This document shows positions 1 through 6,207 of a stretch of 11,751 nt of DNA, one piece after another. Position 1 is the first letter of the stretch. Every line of letters begins with the position of its first letter. The position numbers were made by a program, and so were the translations under genes. Source of the DNA: Pseudomonadota bacterium (lineage in GTDB: Bacteria > Pseudomonadota > Alphaproteobacteria > Rhizobiales > Beijerinckiaceae); contig JAGTAM010000642.1 in assembly GCA_023422485.1 (NCBI GenBank), forward strand, positions 1-11,751. The letters run 5' to 3'. A model generated the notes under the pieces. That model saw only the letters and a list, made by a program, of their open reading frames with translations. It searched no databases and had not been told where the DNA came from.

Positions 1-496
1 CGATGATGTTGACCCGCGGCTTCTCCCCGGGCTTGCGCTCGGGACGGGCCGGAATGCCTTTCTTGGCAAAGCGCCGGGCGCCGTATTCCTGCCAGAGCCA
101 GCTCATCGCCCGGTCGGCGGATTGCCACTGATCCTCATCGATGGTGCGCGGCAGGAAGCGCTGGAGCCCGGTGCCCTCCGGAGTGACGCCGCCGCCGATC
201 ATCTCGGCGATGGAGCCCGTCACCACGACGCTGGGCTGGCCCGGATCGAGCGTCGCGTGCGCCCGCTTCATCGCGCCTTCGGTGCCGTGGCGGCCGAGTT
301 CCTCTTCCGCCAGCCCGGTGACGACGATCGGCAATTCGTGCGGCGGCAGCGCGTCGGTGTAGTGCAGCACCGAGGTGACCGGCAGGTTCTCGCAGCCCAC
401 GGGGCCGTCGATGACCACCTGCAGGCCCTTGATCGCCGTGAAGACGTAGACCGCCCCCCAGTAGCCGCCGGCGCGGTCGTGATCGATGACGAGCAT
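1..496 (-). CDS. bchZ: BchZ, chlorophyllide a oxidoreductase subunit Z (5' part only)
   Basis: This is the N-terminal 165 residues of BchZ; the gene continues beyond the left edge. With BchY it forms the catalytic heterotetramer of chlorophyllide a oxidoreductase (COR), which reduces ring B of chlorophyllide a during bacteriochlorophyll a synthesis. The start ATG overlaps the bchY stop as ATGA, and GGGGAG lies 8 bases upstream, so the two are probably translationally coupled. The protein begins MLVIDHDRAGGYWGAVYVF. It has a cysteine at residue 35 in the motif GPVGCENLPVTSVLHY, where the family contributes the single BchZ ligand of the COR [4Fe-4S] cluster (Cys35 in Rhodobacter, from memory). 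The later segment VVVTGSIAEMIGGGV resembles the nitrogenase-like fold. It is last of the visible bchCXYZ genes. Identification is firm; whether puf genes follow cannot be seen. Confidence 0.95.
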   Translation of the reverse strand, partial: MLVIDHDRAGGYWGAVYVFTAIKGLQVVIDGPVGCENLPVTSVLHYTDALPPHELPIVVTGLAEEELGRHGTEGAMKRAHATLDPGQPSVVVTGSIAEMIGGGVTPEGTGLQRFLPRTIDEDQWQSADRAMSWLWQEYGARRFAKKGIPARPERKPGEKPRVNII

Positions 497-2022
497 CAGA
501 CCATCTCCCCGATCGGCTTCAGGGGAGCCGCCGCCTTCGGCGCCGTCTTGAGGGTCGGCACCTCCTGCCAGATGCCGGCGGCGTGGCCGGTGCCAACACC
601 CTCGAAGAAGGCGCGCATGGCGTCGAAGCGGGGCCGGTTGGCGAGCGCAGCGTTGACGACTTTGGCCAGAGAGCCGGCTCCGGCCGCGCCCATCAGCGGG
701 CGCGCCGAGATCAGGTTGGTGAAGTAGAGCGCGGGCGTGCCGGCCTCCTTCGCCTTCTGCACCACCGGGGTTGTGCCGATGGCGAGATCCGGCCGGAATT
801 CGTTGAACGCGGCGAGGTCGTCTTCCAGCGAGGCGCGGTAGCGGATGGTGACGCCGCGTTCCTCCAGCCATGCCCGGTCCGGCTCGGACCAGGGCGTGCG
901 CGGGCAGGCGGTGCCGACATAAGGCACCTCGGCGCCGCTCTCGACGAGGAGGCGCGCGACGAGGAGTTCCGAGCCCTCGTAGCCGGACAGCGTGATGCGT
1001 CCGCGGATCGGCGCCGAAGCCAGCGCCCCTCGGATCGCCGGCAGAAGCCGATTCTGCGCCGCTGCGATTTTTTCCCGCGGGACGTCGCAGGCGTTGCCGA
1101 TCGCCTCCAGCCACTCGGCGGTGCCGTCGTGGCCGACGGGGGCGGAGCCCACCACCGGCCGCCCGGCCGCCTCGAACTCGCGCACGCTCGCGGTGTAGAA
1201 CGGGTGGATCGCCGCCACCGCCGCCGCGTCGAGGGCGCCGTAGAGTTCGCGCCATTCCCGCGTCGGCACGACCGGACCGGCGCTGAGGCCGAGCGGTTCG
1301 AGGAGCCCGCCGATCACCACGGGATCGGCCGGGAACATCTCGCCGAGCAGCGCGACGGACGGACGCTCCGAGCGCCCCCCGCGCGGGGCCTGGACCGGGC
1401 CGCTCTCAGCCTCGCTGCGGGCGAACTTCAACATGGCGCCGGCCAGCACGTCCTTGGCCTCGGCATGGGTCGGCACGCCGAAGCCCGGCACGTCGATGCC
1501 GATGACGCGCACCCCGTCGATCTGCTTCGGCAGCAGCCGCAGCGGCACGCCCGAGGCGGTCGGAACGCAGAGGTTGATGACGACGATCGCGTCGTAGTCC
1601 TGCGGGTTGGCCGAGGCGTGGACCGCCTCGCGGATGTCCTCGAACAGCTTGCCGGTGACGAGCGTCTCGGAGTTGAACGGCACGTAGCCGACGCTTCGGC
1701 GCGCACCGTAGAAATGCGACGTGAAGGTCAAGCCGTAGACGCAGCAGGCGGAGCCCGAGAGGATCGTCATCGTGCGCCGCATGCGCAGGCCGACGCGCAG
1801 GGATCCGAAGGCCGGGCACATGCTCTGCGGCTGGTCGTGCGGACCGGCCGGATAGTCCCGCCGGTACTGCTCCAGTGTTCCGGACAGGCCGGCGGCCTCG
1901 GCAGCCGCGCGCATCGTGTCCTTGCCGGCGTGACAGCCGAGCCCGTCGCCCTGCGTCGCGGCGAGATCGATGCCTTCGGGGCGGCGGGCGCGAAGCGCGG
2001 TGATGTCGAGGCTGACCGCCAT
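496..2022 (-). CDS. bchY: BchY, chlorophyllide a oxidoreductase subunit Y
   Basis: A 508-residue catalytic subunit of COR, homologous to nitrogenase NifD and to BchN of the dark protochlorophyllide reductase. It pairs with BchZ to bind chlorophyllide a and a [4Fe-4S] cluster, and receives electrons from BchX. Cysteines at 69 (QSMCPAFG), 94 (SACCVYG) and 152 (NLCVPT) have spacings of 25 and 58. These match the three BchY cluster ligands known in Rhodobacter (62, 87 and 145, from memory), so the active site looks intact. The motif LTFTSHFYGARRSVGYVPFN follows the second cysteine. Length is normal for the family. The start ATG lies 3 bases after the bchX stop, with GAGG about 11 bases upstream. 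The stop overlaps the bchZ start. Confidence is high from motif spacing and gene order. Confidence 0.97.
   Translation of the reverse strand: MAVSLDITALRARRPEGIDLAATQGDGLGCHAGKDTMRAAAEAAGLSGTLEQYRRDYPAGPHDQPQSMCPAFGSLRVGLRMRRTMTILSGSACCVYGLTFTSHFYGARRSVGYVPFNSETLVTGKLFEDIREAVHASANPQDYDAIVVINLCVPTASGVPLRLLPKQIDGVRVIGIDVPGFGVPTHAEAKDVLAGAMLKFARSEAESGPVQAPRGGRSERPSVALLGEMFPADPVVIGGLLEPLGLSAGPVVPTREWRELYGALDAAAVAAIHPFYTASVREFEAAGRPVVGSAPVGHDGTAEWLEAIGNACDVPREKIAAAQNRLLPAIRGALASAPIRGRITLSGYEGSELLVARLLVESGAEVPYVGTACPRTPWSEPDRAWLEERGVTIRYRASLEDDLAAFNEFRPDLAIGTTPVVQKAKEAGTPALYFTNLISARPLMGAAGAGSLAKVVNAALANRPRFDAMRAFFEGVGTGHAAGIWQEVPTLKTAPKAAAPLKPIGEMV
505..510 (-). promoter_or_regulatory. Ribosome binding site of bchZ
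   Basis: GGGGAG on the minus strand, inside the last codons of bchY and 8 bases before the bchZ ATG. It supports the start that overlaps the bchY stop codon. Confidence 0.6.
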
Positions 2023-2025
2023 GGC

Positions 2026-3030
2026 TCAGACCTCGTCGTAGACGACTTCGAGGGACGGCTTGGTGAGACTGGCTCGCCCGCACATGTCCTCGAGGGTGGC
2101 GGGCTCCAGCACCACGTCGCGCCCGGTGGCCTCGCTGGAGAACAGGCCGAGCAGCCCGTCCTGGCTCAGGGGCTTCGGCTGATGCGGCGCGGCCGCCGCC
2201 ACGTTCTGCGCGAGGTCGGCGAAGAGCGAGCCCCAGCGCCCGTCGGGCTTGCCGATGATCTCGTAATTCGCGCTCTTGCGACGGATGTCGTCGTCGGCCG
2301 GGATCGAGGCCAGCACCGGAATGCCCGCCGCGTCGGCGAAGGCCTGCGCCTCGCCCGTGCCGTCGTCCTTGTTGATGACGAGGCCGCCGACGCCGACATT
2401 GCCGCCCATCTTGCGGAAGTATTCGACCGCCGAGCAGACGTTGTTGGCGACGTAGAGCGATTGCAGGTCGTTCGAGCCGACGACGATGACCTTCTGGCAC
2501 ATGTCGCGGGCGATCGGCAGGCCGAAGCCGCCGCAGACCACGTCGCCGAGGAAATCGAGCAGGACGTAGTCGAAGCCCCATTCGTGGAAGCCGAGCTTTT
2601 CCAGGAGCTCGAAGCCGTGGATGATGCCGCGCCCGCCGCAGCCGCGCCCGACTTCGGGCCCGCCGAGTTCCATCGCGTAGACGCCGTCGCGCTTGAAGCA
2701 GACATCGCCGATGGCGACCGCCTCGCCCGCGAGCTTCTTCCGGGTCGAAGTCTCGATGATGGTCGGGCAGGCGCGCCCGCCGAACAGGAGCGAGGTCGTG
2801 TCGCTCTTCGGGTCGCAGCCGATCAGCAGCACCTTCTTGCCCTGCTGAGCCATCATGTAGCTGAGATTGGCCAGGGTGAACGACTTGCCGATGCCGCCCT
2901 TGCCGTAGATCGCGATCACTTGCGTCTCGCGCTTCACTTCGCCAGTGGCGACCGGATCGGGCTCGATGGCGGCCTCGGCCCGCAGCGTCGCCGCGGCGTT
3001 CAGCGCCGCCTTGTTGAGCTGAAGGTTCAT
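2026..3030 (-). CDS. bchX: BchX, chlorophyllide a reductase iron protein
   Basis: A 334-residue NifH-like ATPase that is the electron donor of COR: a homodimer with a bridging [4Fe-4S] cluster that passes electrons to BchY/BchZ on ATP hydrolysis. The P-loop is GKGGIGKS at residues 43-50. The expected cluster cysteines are C131 (GRGCGGRG) and C166 (DVVCGGFG). The switch segment GCDPKSDTT is at 71-79. The start MNLQLNKAAL is chosen because a strong GGAGGA lies 7 bases upstream and the ATG overlaps the bchC stop (ATGA). An open frame continues further upstream through bchC but is only a shadow. The short N-terminal extension of about 35 residues before the first strand is typical of BchX. It lies between bchC and bchY in the canonical order. 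Confidence 0.97.
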   Translation of the reverse strand: MNLQLNKAALNAAATLRAEAAIEPDPVATGEVKRETQVIAIYGKGGIGKSFTLANLSYMMAQQGKKVLLIGCDPKSDTTSLLFGGRACPTIIETSTRKKLAGEAVAIGDVCFKRDGVYAMELGGPEVGRGCGGRGIIHGFELLEKLGFHEWGFDYVLLDFLGDVVCGGFGLPIARDMCQKVIVVGSNDLQSLYVANNVCSAVEYFRKMGGNVGVGGLVINKDDGTGEAQAFADAAGIPVLASIPADDDIRRKSANYEIIGKPDGRWGSLFADLAQNVAAAAPHQPKPLSQDGLLGLFSSEATGRDVVLEPATLEDMCGRASLTKPSLEVVYDEV

Positions 3031-3965
3031 GAGCAGGTCCTCCAATCGAGGATCATCTTCAGGCAGGCCGGATCGGCGAAGGCCGTGCGGTAGGCCTCCC
3101 CCGCCGCCGTGGCGGGCACCCGGTGGGTGATCAGTCCGTCGAGCGAGAGGCTTCCAGCCTCGATCAGAGCCCGGACGGCGGCGAGGTCGCCCGGCCGCCA
3201 CTCTGCCGAGACCCGGATGCGGGCCTCGCGCAGGAAGGCGGGCGGGAAGGCGAAGGCCAGCGGCGCCTCGTAGAAGCCGGCGAGCACGATCTCGCCGCCG
3301 GGGGCGAGACGGCCGATCAGCGTGTCGAGCCCACTCGAATCGCCGCTGACGTCGGTGATGGTGGCGTAGTCGCGTACCGGGTCGTCGTCGGGGGCGCGCA
3401 CGGCGTAGCCGAAAGTGCCCTTGGCCCGGAGCGGCTCGCGCTCCCACACCACCGGTTCGCCGCCTGCAAGCACCGTCAGCCGGGCGAGGAGCCGACCGAG
3501 CACGCCGTGGCCGACGATCAGGCTGCGCTCGCCGGGGACGATGCCGGACAGGGCGTGGTAGGCGGTCGCGGCGAGCGCGATCAGGCAGGCGCGGTCGCCG
3601 AGCGCGGCATCCACGGGCACGAGGCGGGAGGCCGGGGCGATCAGGTGCGAGGCCGCGCCGCCGAACAGGCCGTTGACATCACCGAAACAGCGGGCGCCCG
3701 GCACGAACACGGTCTGTCCGATGCACAGGCCGCTGCCGGCCGCCGTCTCGACCACCGTGCCGACGGACTCGTAGCCCGGCACCAGGGGGTAGCCCATGCC
3801 GGGGAAAGGCGGCATCCGACCGGACCAGAGCAATCGCTCGGTGCCTGTGCTGATCCCGCTCCAGGACACGGCGACGATCGCATCTCCCTCGACCGCGGGC
3901 GTGAGTGCGAGACGGCTGAGCGCCAAGTGCTCCGGTCGTTCAAGGACGACGGCCAATGCGTCCAT
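3027..3965 (-). CDS. bchC: BchC, 3-hydroxyethyl bacteriochlorophyllide a dehydrogenase
   Basis: A 312-residue medium-chain dehydrogenase/reductase. The family oxidises the C3 1-hydroxyethyl group of the bacteriochlorophyllide precursor to the acetyl group, the step linked to COR in bacteriochlorophyll a synthesis. The N-terminal GroES-like half contains SGISTGTERLLWSGRMPPFP (about 36-55) and PGYESVGTV (63-71). The Rossmann half begins with IVGHGVLGRL (150-159). The structural zinc cysteine cluster of typical alcohol dehydrogenases is not seen, as usual for BchC. The start ATG has AGGG/GGAG a few bases upstream. Its stop overlaps the bchX start. The gene has its own regulated promoter region (see the palindrome at 4021-4038) but can also be read through from crtEF. 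Confidence 0.95.
   Translation of the reverse strand: MDALAVVLERPEHLALSRLALTPAVEGDAIVAVSWSGISTGTERLLWSGRMPPFPGMGYPLVPGYESVGTVVETAAGSGLCIGQTVFVPGARCFGDVNGLFGGAASHLIAPASRLVPVDAALGDRACLIALAATAYHALSGIVPGERSLIVGHGVLGRLLARLTVLAGGEPVVWEREPLRAKGTFGYAVRAPDDDPVRDYATITDVSGDSSGLDTLIGRLAPGGEIVLAGFYEAPLAFAFPPAFLREARIRVSAEWRPGDLAAVRALIEAGSLSLDGLITHRVPATAAGEAYRTAFADPACLKMILDWRTCS
3038..3043 (-). promoter_or_regulatory. Ribosome binding site that fixes the bchX start
   Basis: GGAGGA on the minus strand, 7 bases before the ATG at 3030. It selects this ATG over the much longer open frame that runs upstream through bchC. Confidence 0.75.
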
Positions 3966-4020
3966 GTCCCTGTCTCCGCCGTGTTCAGGTTGCGACTCTA
4001 CGGGCTGCAGGATCGCTTTG

Positions 4021-4038
4021 TGTCATCCTAGATAGACA
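4021..4038. promoter_or_regulatory. PpsR/CrtJ-type repressor palindrome upstream of bchC
   Basis: The sequence is an exact TGT-N12-ACA match, the consensus bound by the redox/light repressor PpsR (CrtJ) in purple bacteria. The symmetry extends one base on each side, giving GTGTC...GACAC over 4020-4039. It is centred about 64 bases before the bchC ATG and covers the likely -10 box. Rhodobacter bchC has similar sites in the same position (from memory). The match is seen directly; binding by a PpsR homologue is inferred. Confidence 0.8.
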
Positions 4039-4052
4039 CTATAGAACGTCAA
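4025..4052 (-). promoter_or_regulatory. Candidate sigma-70-type promoter of bchC
   Basis: On the minus strand, a -35 box TTGACG (4047-4052) is followed after 16 bases by TAGGAT (4025-4030). This would start transcription near 4018, leaving a leader of roughly 50 bases before bchC. The PpsR-type palindrome covers the -10, so a bound repressor would exclude RNA polymerase. The boxes are imperfect and no start site has been measured. Confidence 0.5.
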
Positions 4053-4070
4053 GCGTTGATTACGTTCGGA

Positions 4071-5225
4071 TCAGCGTGAGGCTGTGATCAGTCGCGCCAG
4101 AAGGGGGCGACGGGTTGAATGCTCACGGATTCCGATGAAGCCGGCCTGCCTCAGCATCGCGGAGATCTCTCCGGCGGTGCGCGGCCGGCCACTGCCCATC
4201 GCCAGGAGATAGAAGCCGAAATAGGCGTCGCCGACGGGCTCGGCGCCGGCCGTGCCGGCGAGCGGTTCGGCGATCGCGAGGCCGCCGCCCGGCGGCAATA
4301 CCGCGTGCACCGCGCGCAGGAGCACCATGGCTCTGGCATCGTCGTGGTCGTGAAGCACTCTCACGAGCGTGATGATGTCGGCGCCCACCGGCAGGGGAGC
4401 GTCGAGGAACGTCTGGCCGAAGCAGGCTATGCGGTCGCCGAGGCCTTCGGCCGAGAGCCGCGCCGCCGCCCGTTCTGCGACGGGAGGAAGATCGAGCAGG
4501 CGCAGCGCCAGGTCCGGGTAGCGGCGGGCGGCGTGGGTCAGGAAGACGCCCTCGCCTCCCCCGACATCCATCAGGCAGGCGCGGCCGGCGAGCGGCAGCG
4601 CATCGAGCACGTCGCCCGCGATCAGCGCCTGCGAGGCCGCCATCAGCCCGCTATAGGCAGCGACCGAATCAGGACCGATCGGTGCGGTGCGCCCGTCGTC
4701 GGCATAGGGCCAGTAGCCCGCCAGCCGGGTCGGTCCTGACTCGCCGCGCAGCAGCGCGACCGGATCGGCCAGATCCGCGTAGAGCATCGCGTGATGCTCG
4801 ATCATCCGGGCGATCGAAGGGTTGCCGATCAGGGCCGCGCCGAGGTCGGCGAGGGCGAATCGGCCGTCGGGCAGGCGCGCGATCAAATCGAGTGAGACCG
4901 CGGCCCGCAGCAGGGTCAGGCATCGATCCAGAGGCAGGCCTAGTCGGCGGGCGATAGTCTCGGAGGGGAGCGGACCGTCCTGCAGCAATCCGAACACATC
5001 GAGCCGGACGCATGCGAACAGAACCTGCGCGTAGACGAAGCCGGCGCAGAGATCGAACAGAGCCCGCGTGTTGCGGTGCGCGGTCCGGCGGGTGAGGGGA
5101 AACCCGGCCGCCCAGCGCTGGAAGCGGGGCGAGGCCACCAGCCGGTTGCGGAGGCCGAGCCAGCGCTCGCGCCAGCCGTGATGCCGGGGCGCCCGCCCGA
5201 TCTCCGTCATCGCAGCCGGCGCCAC
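4071..5225 (-). CDS. crtF: CrtF, acyclic carotenoid 1-O-methyltransferase (hydroxyneurosporene/spirilloxanthin type)
   Basis: A 384-residue SAM-dependent O-methyltransferase that methylates the tertiary 1-hydroxyl made by CrtC, producing methoxy carotenoids of the spheroidene/spirilloxanthin routes. The N-terminal half contains a dimerisation/winged-helix segment (AQVLFACVRLDVFGLL, IARRLGL, about 66-97). The SAM motif is LMDVGGGEGVFL at 218-229. Catalytic-region residues occur around VRVLHDHDD, and the C-terminal motif GSGRPRTAGEISAMLRQAGF is typical of this methyltransferase family. The start shown is a GTG 7 bases after the crtE stop. An in-frame ATG at 5210 would remove five residues, and neither has a strong ribosome binding site. 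The 105 bases between crtF and bchC hold the bchC control region. Confidence 0.92.
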   Translation of the reverse strand: MAPAAMTEIGRAPRHHGWRERWLGLRNRLVASPRFQRWAAGFPLTRRTAHRNTRALFDLCAGFVYAQVLFACVRLDVFGLLQDGPLPSETIARRLGLPLDRCLTLLRAAVSLDLIARLPDGRFALADLGAALIGNPSIARMIEHHAMLYADLADPVALLRGESGPTRLAGYWPYADDGRTAPIGPDSVAAYSGLMAASQALIAGDVLDALPLAGRACLMDVGGGEGVFLTHAARRYPDLALRLLDLPPVAERAAARLSAEGLGDRIACFGQTFLDAPLPVGADIITLVRVLHDHDDARAMVLLRAVHAVLPPGGGLAIAEPLAGTAGAEPVGDAYFGFYLLAMGSGRPRTAGEISAMLRQAGFIGIREHSTRRPLLARLITASR

Positions 5226-5232
5226 GGCGGAC

Positions 5233-6099
5233 TCAAGCCGCTTCGCGTAGGGAAGCGGGCAGGAACAGGCGCGTCTGCGCCTCGATCTCGGCGCGCATCG
5301 CGGCCTGCCCCAGACAGTCCGGGATCACCTCGATCGCCTCCCGTGTCAGCCGCCTGAGCCGCTCCAGGGCGCCGCTCATCCCCAACAGGGCGGCGGCGTT
5401 CGGGCGCCCGAGGGTCGCGTCGCGGCCGGCGGGCTTGCCGATCTCCTCCTGGCGGCAGGCCACGTCGCGCAGGTCGTCGGCGACTTGGTAAGCCTCGCCG
5501 AGACATTCGCCGAGCAGGCGCCAGGGCAAGGGCGCCGCGCCCGCCGCCGCCGCACCCGCAACGGTGGCGGCGGCGAACAGCGCGCCGGTCTTGGCCTGCT
5601 GGTACTCGACCAGATCGACATGCGGCTCGGATTCCCAGGCTTGTCCCGCGACGATGCCCGAGGGCGAGCCGACGGCGCGGGCCACGAGGCCGACCAGGGA
5701 AGCGAGCCGGGCGGGCGAGCGGGCGGTGCCGCGCGCCAGGGTTTCGAAGGCCGCAACGATCAGCGCATCGCCGGTCAGGACGGCGATCGGGACGCCGAAA
5801 GCGGCATGGACCGACGGCTTCTGGCGGCGCATCGGCGCGTCGTCGAAGCAGGGCAGGTCATCGTGGACGAGCGAGGCGCAGTGCAGCAGCTCGATCGCTG
5901 CTGCAGCGGCGTCGGAAGCGGCGGGATCGTCGTCGCCGCAGGCCTGGGCGACGGCGAGGCAGAGCCGCGGGCGGATTCGGTGGCCGCCGGGAAACACCGC
6001 ATAGCGGATCGACTCGGCGAGGAGCGGCGGGGCGCCCGGCGCCTCCGCATGCGATACCGCCACGTCGAGCACCGCCTCGATCCGCCGACCGACATCCAT
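5233..6099 (-). CDS. crtE: CrtE, geranylgeranyl diphosphate synthase
   Basis: A 288-residue trans-prenyltransferase that condenses isopentenyl diphosphate with allylic diphosphates to the C20 precursor of carotenoids and of the bacteriochlorophyll tail. The first Asp-rich motif is DDLPCFDD at 80-87 and the second is DDLRD at 208-212. The KTG at 170-172 and GQAWE at 152-156 are family residues. The N-terminal IPP-binding motif reads GGHRIRPRL, with His where many family members have Lys. The start is set at the ATG preceded by GGGAGGT. A TTG six codons upstream extends the frame but lies before that ribosome binding site. It is the first gene of the crtEF-bchCXYZ superoperon and is divergent from crtD. 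Confidence 0.94.
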   Translation of the reverse strand: MDVGRRIEAVLDVAVSHAEAPGAPPLLAESIRYAVFPGGHRIRPRLCLAVAQACGDDDPAASDAAAAAIELLHCASLVHDDLPCFDDAPMRRQKPSVHAAFGVPIAVLTGDALIVAAFETLARGTARSPARLASLVGLVARAVGSPSGIVAGQAWESEPHVDLVEYQQAKTGALFAAATVAGAAAAGAAPLPWRLLGECLGEAYQVADDLRDVACRQEEIGKPAGRDATLGRPNAAALLGMSGALERLRRLTREAIEVIPDCLGQAAMRAEIEAQTRLFLPASLREAA

Positions 6100-6103
6100 A
6101 GCG

Positions 6104-6110
6104 ACCTCCC
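6104..6110 (-). promoter_or_regulatory. Ribosome binding site that fixes the crtE start
   Basis: GGGAGGT on the minus strand, 4 bases before the ATG at 6099. It decides against the upstream in-frame TTG at 6117, because the site lies inside that longer frame. Confidence 0.8.
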
Positions 6111-6123
6111 GGGTCAATTCATG

Positions 6124-6150
6124 TTGTCTTGCTCATGTGTCAATTATGAT
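6124..6150 (+). promoter_or_regulatory. Candidate crtD promoter
   Basis: TTGTCT (6124-6129) and TATGAT (6145-6150) are spaced by 15 bases, shorter than ideal. The -10 lies in the centre of the PpsR-type palindrome. The opposite strand reads CATAAT at 6143-6148, a possible crtE -10, but without a convincing -35 at normal spacing. The assignment is tentative. Confidence 0.35.
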
Positions 6151-6155
6151 TGACA
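6138..6155. promoter_or_regulatory. PpsR/CrtJ-type repressor palindrome in the crtE/crtD divergent gap
   Basis: Exact TGT-N12-ACA match. It is embedded in a perfect inverted repeat, GTGTCAAT-N4-ATTGACAC, covering 6137-6156. It sits between the divergent crtE and crtD genes, about 40 bases from the crtE start and 52 from the crtD start, so one bound dimer could repress both directions. Each arm also carries a TTGACA hexamer pointing outward. The symmetry is seen directly; the regulator is inferred from the known consensus. Confidence 0.85.
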
Positions 6156-6207
6156 CTAATCGCGGATCGGATCAACGCCGATAGCTGGGTGAAGCGAGCA
6201 TCTTTCG

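Noticed and set aside
583..3093. 836-codon open frame on the plus strand, antisense to bchY and bchX
   Set aside because: Its product is Arg/Ala/Gly/Asp-rich with no domain, and it mirrors the codon bias of the GC-rich genes on the other strand. bchY and bchX, with intact motifs, occupy the same DNA.
6100..6117. TTG at 6117 as the crtE start
   Set aside because: The strong GGGAGGT lies downstream of it and is well placed for the ATG at 6099.
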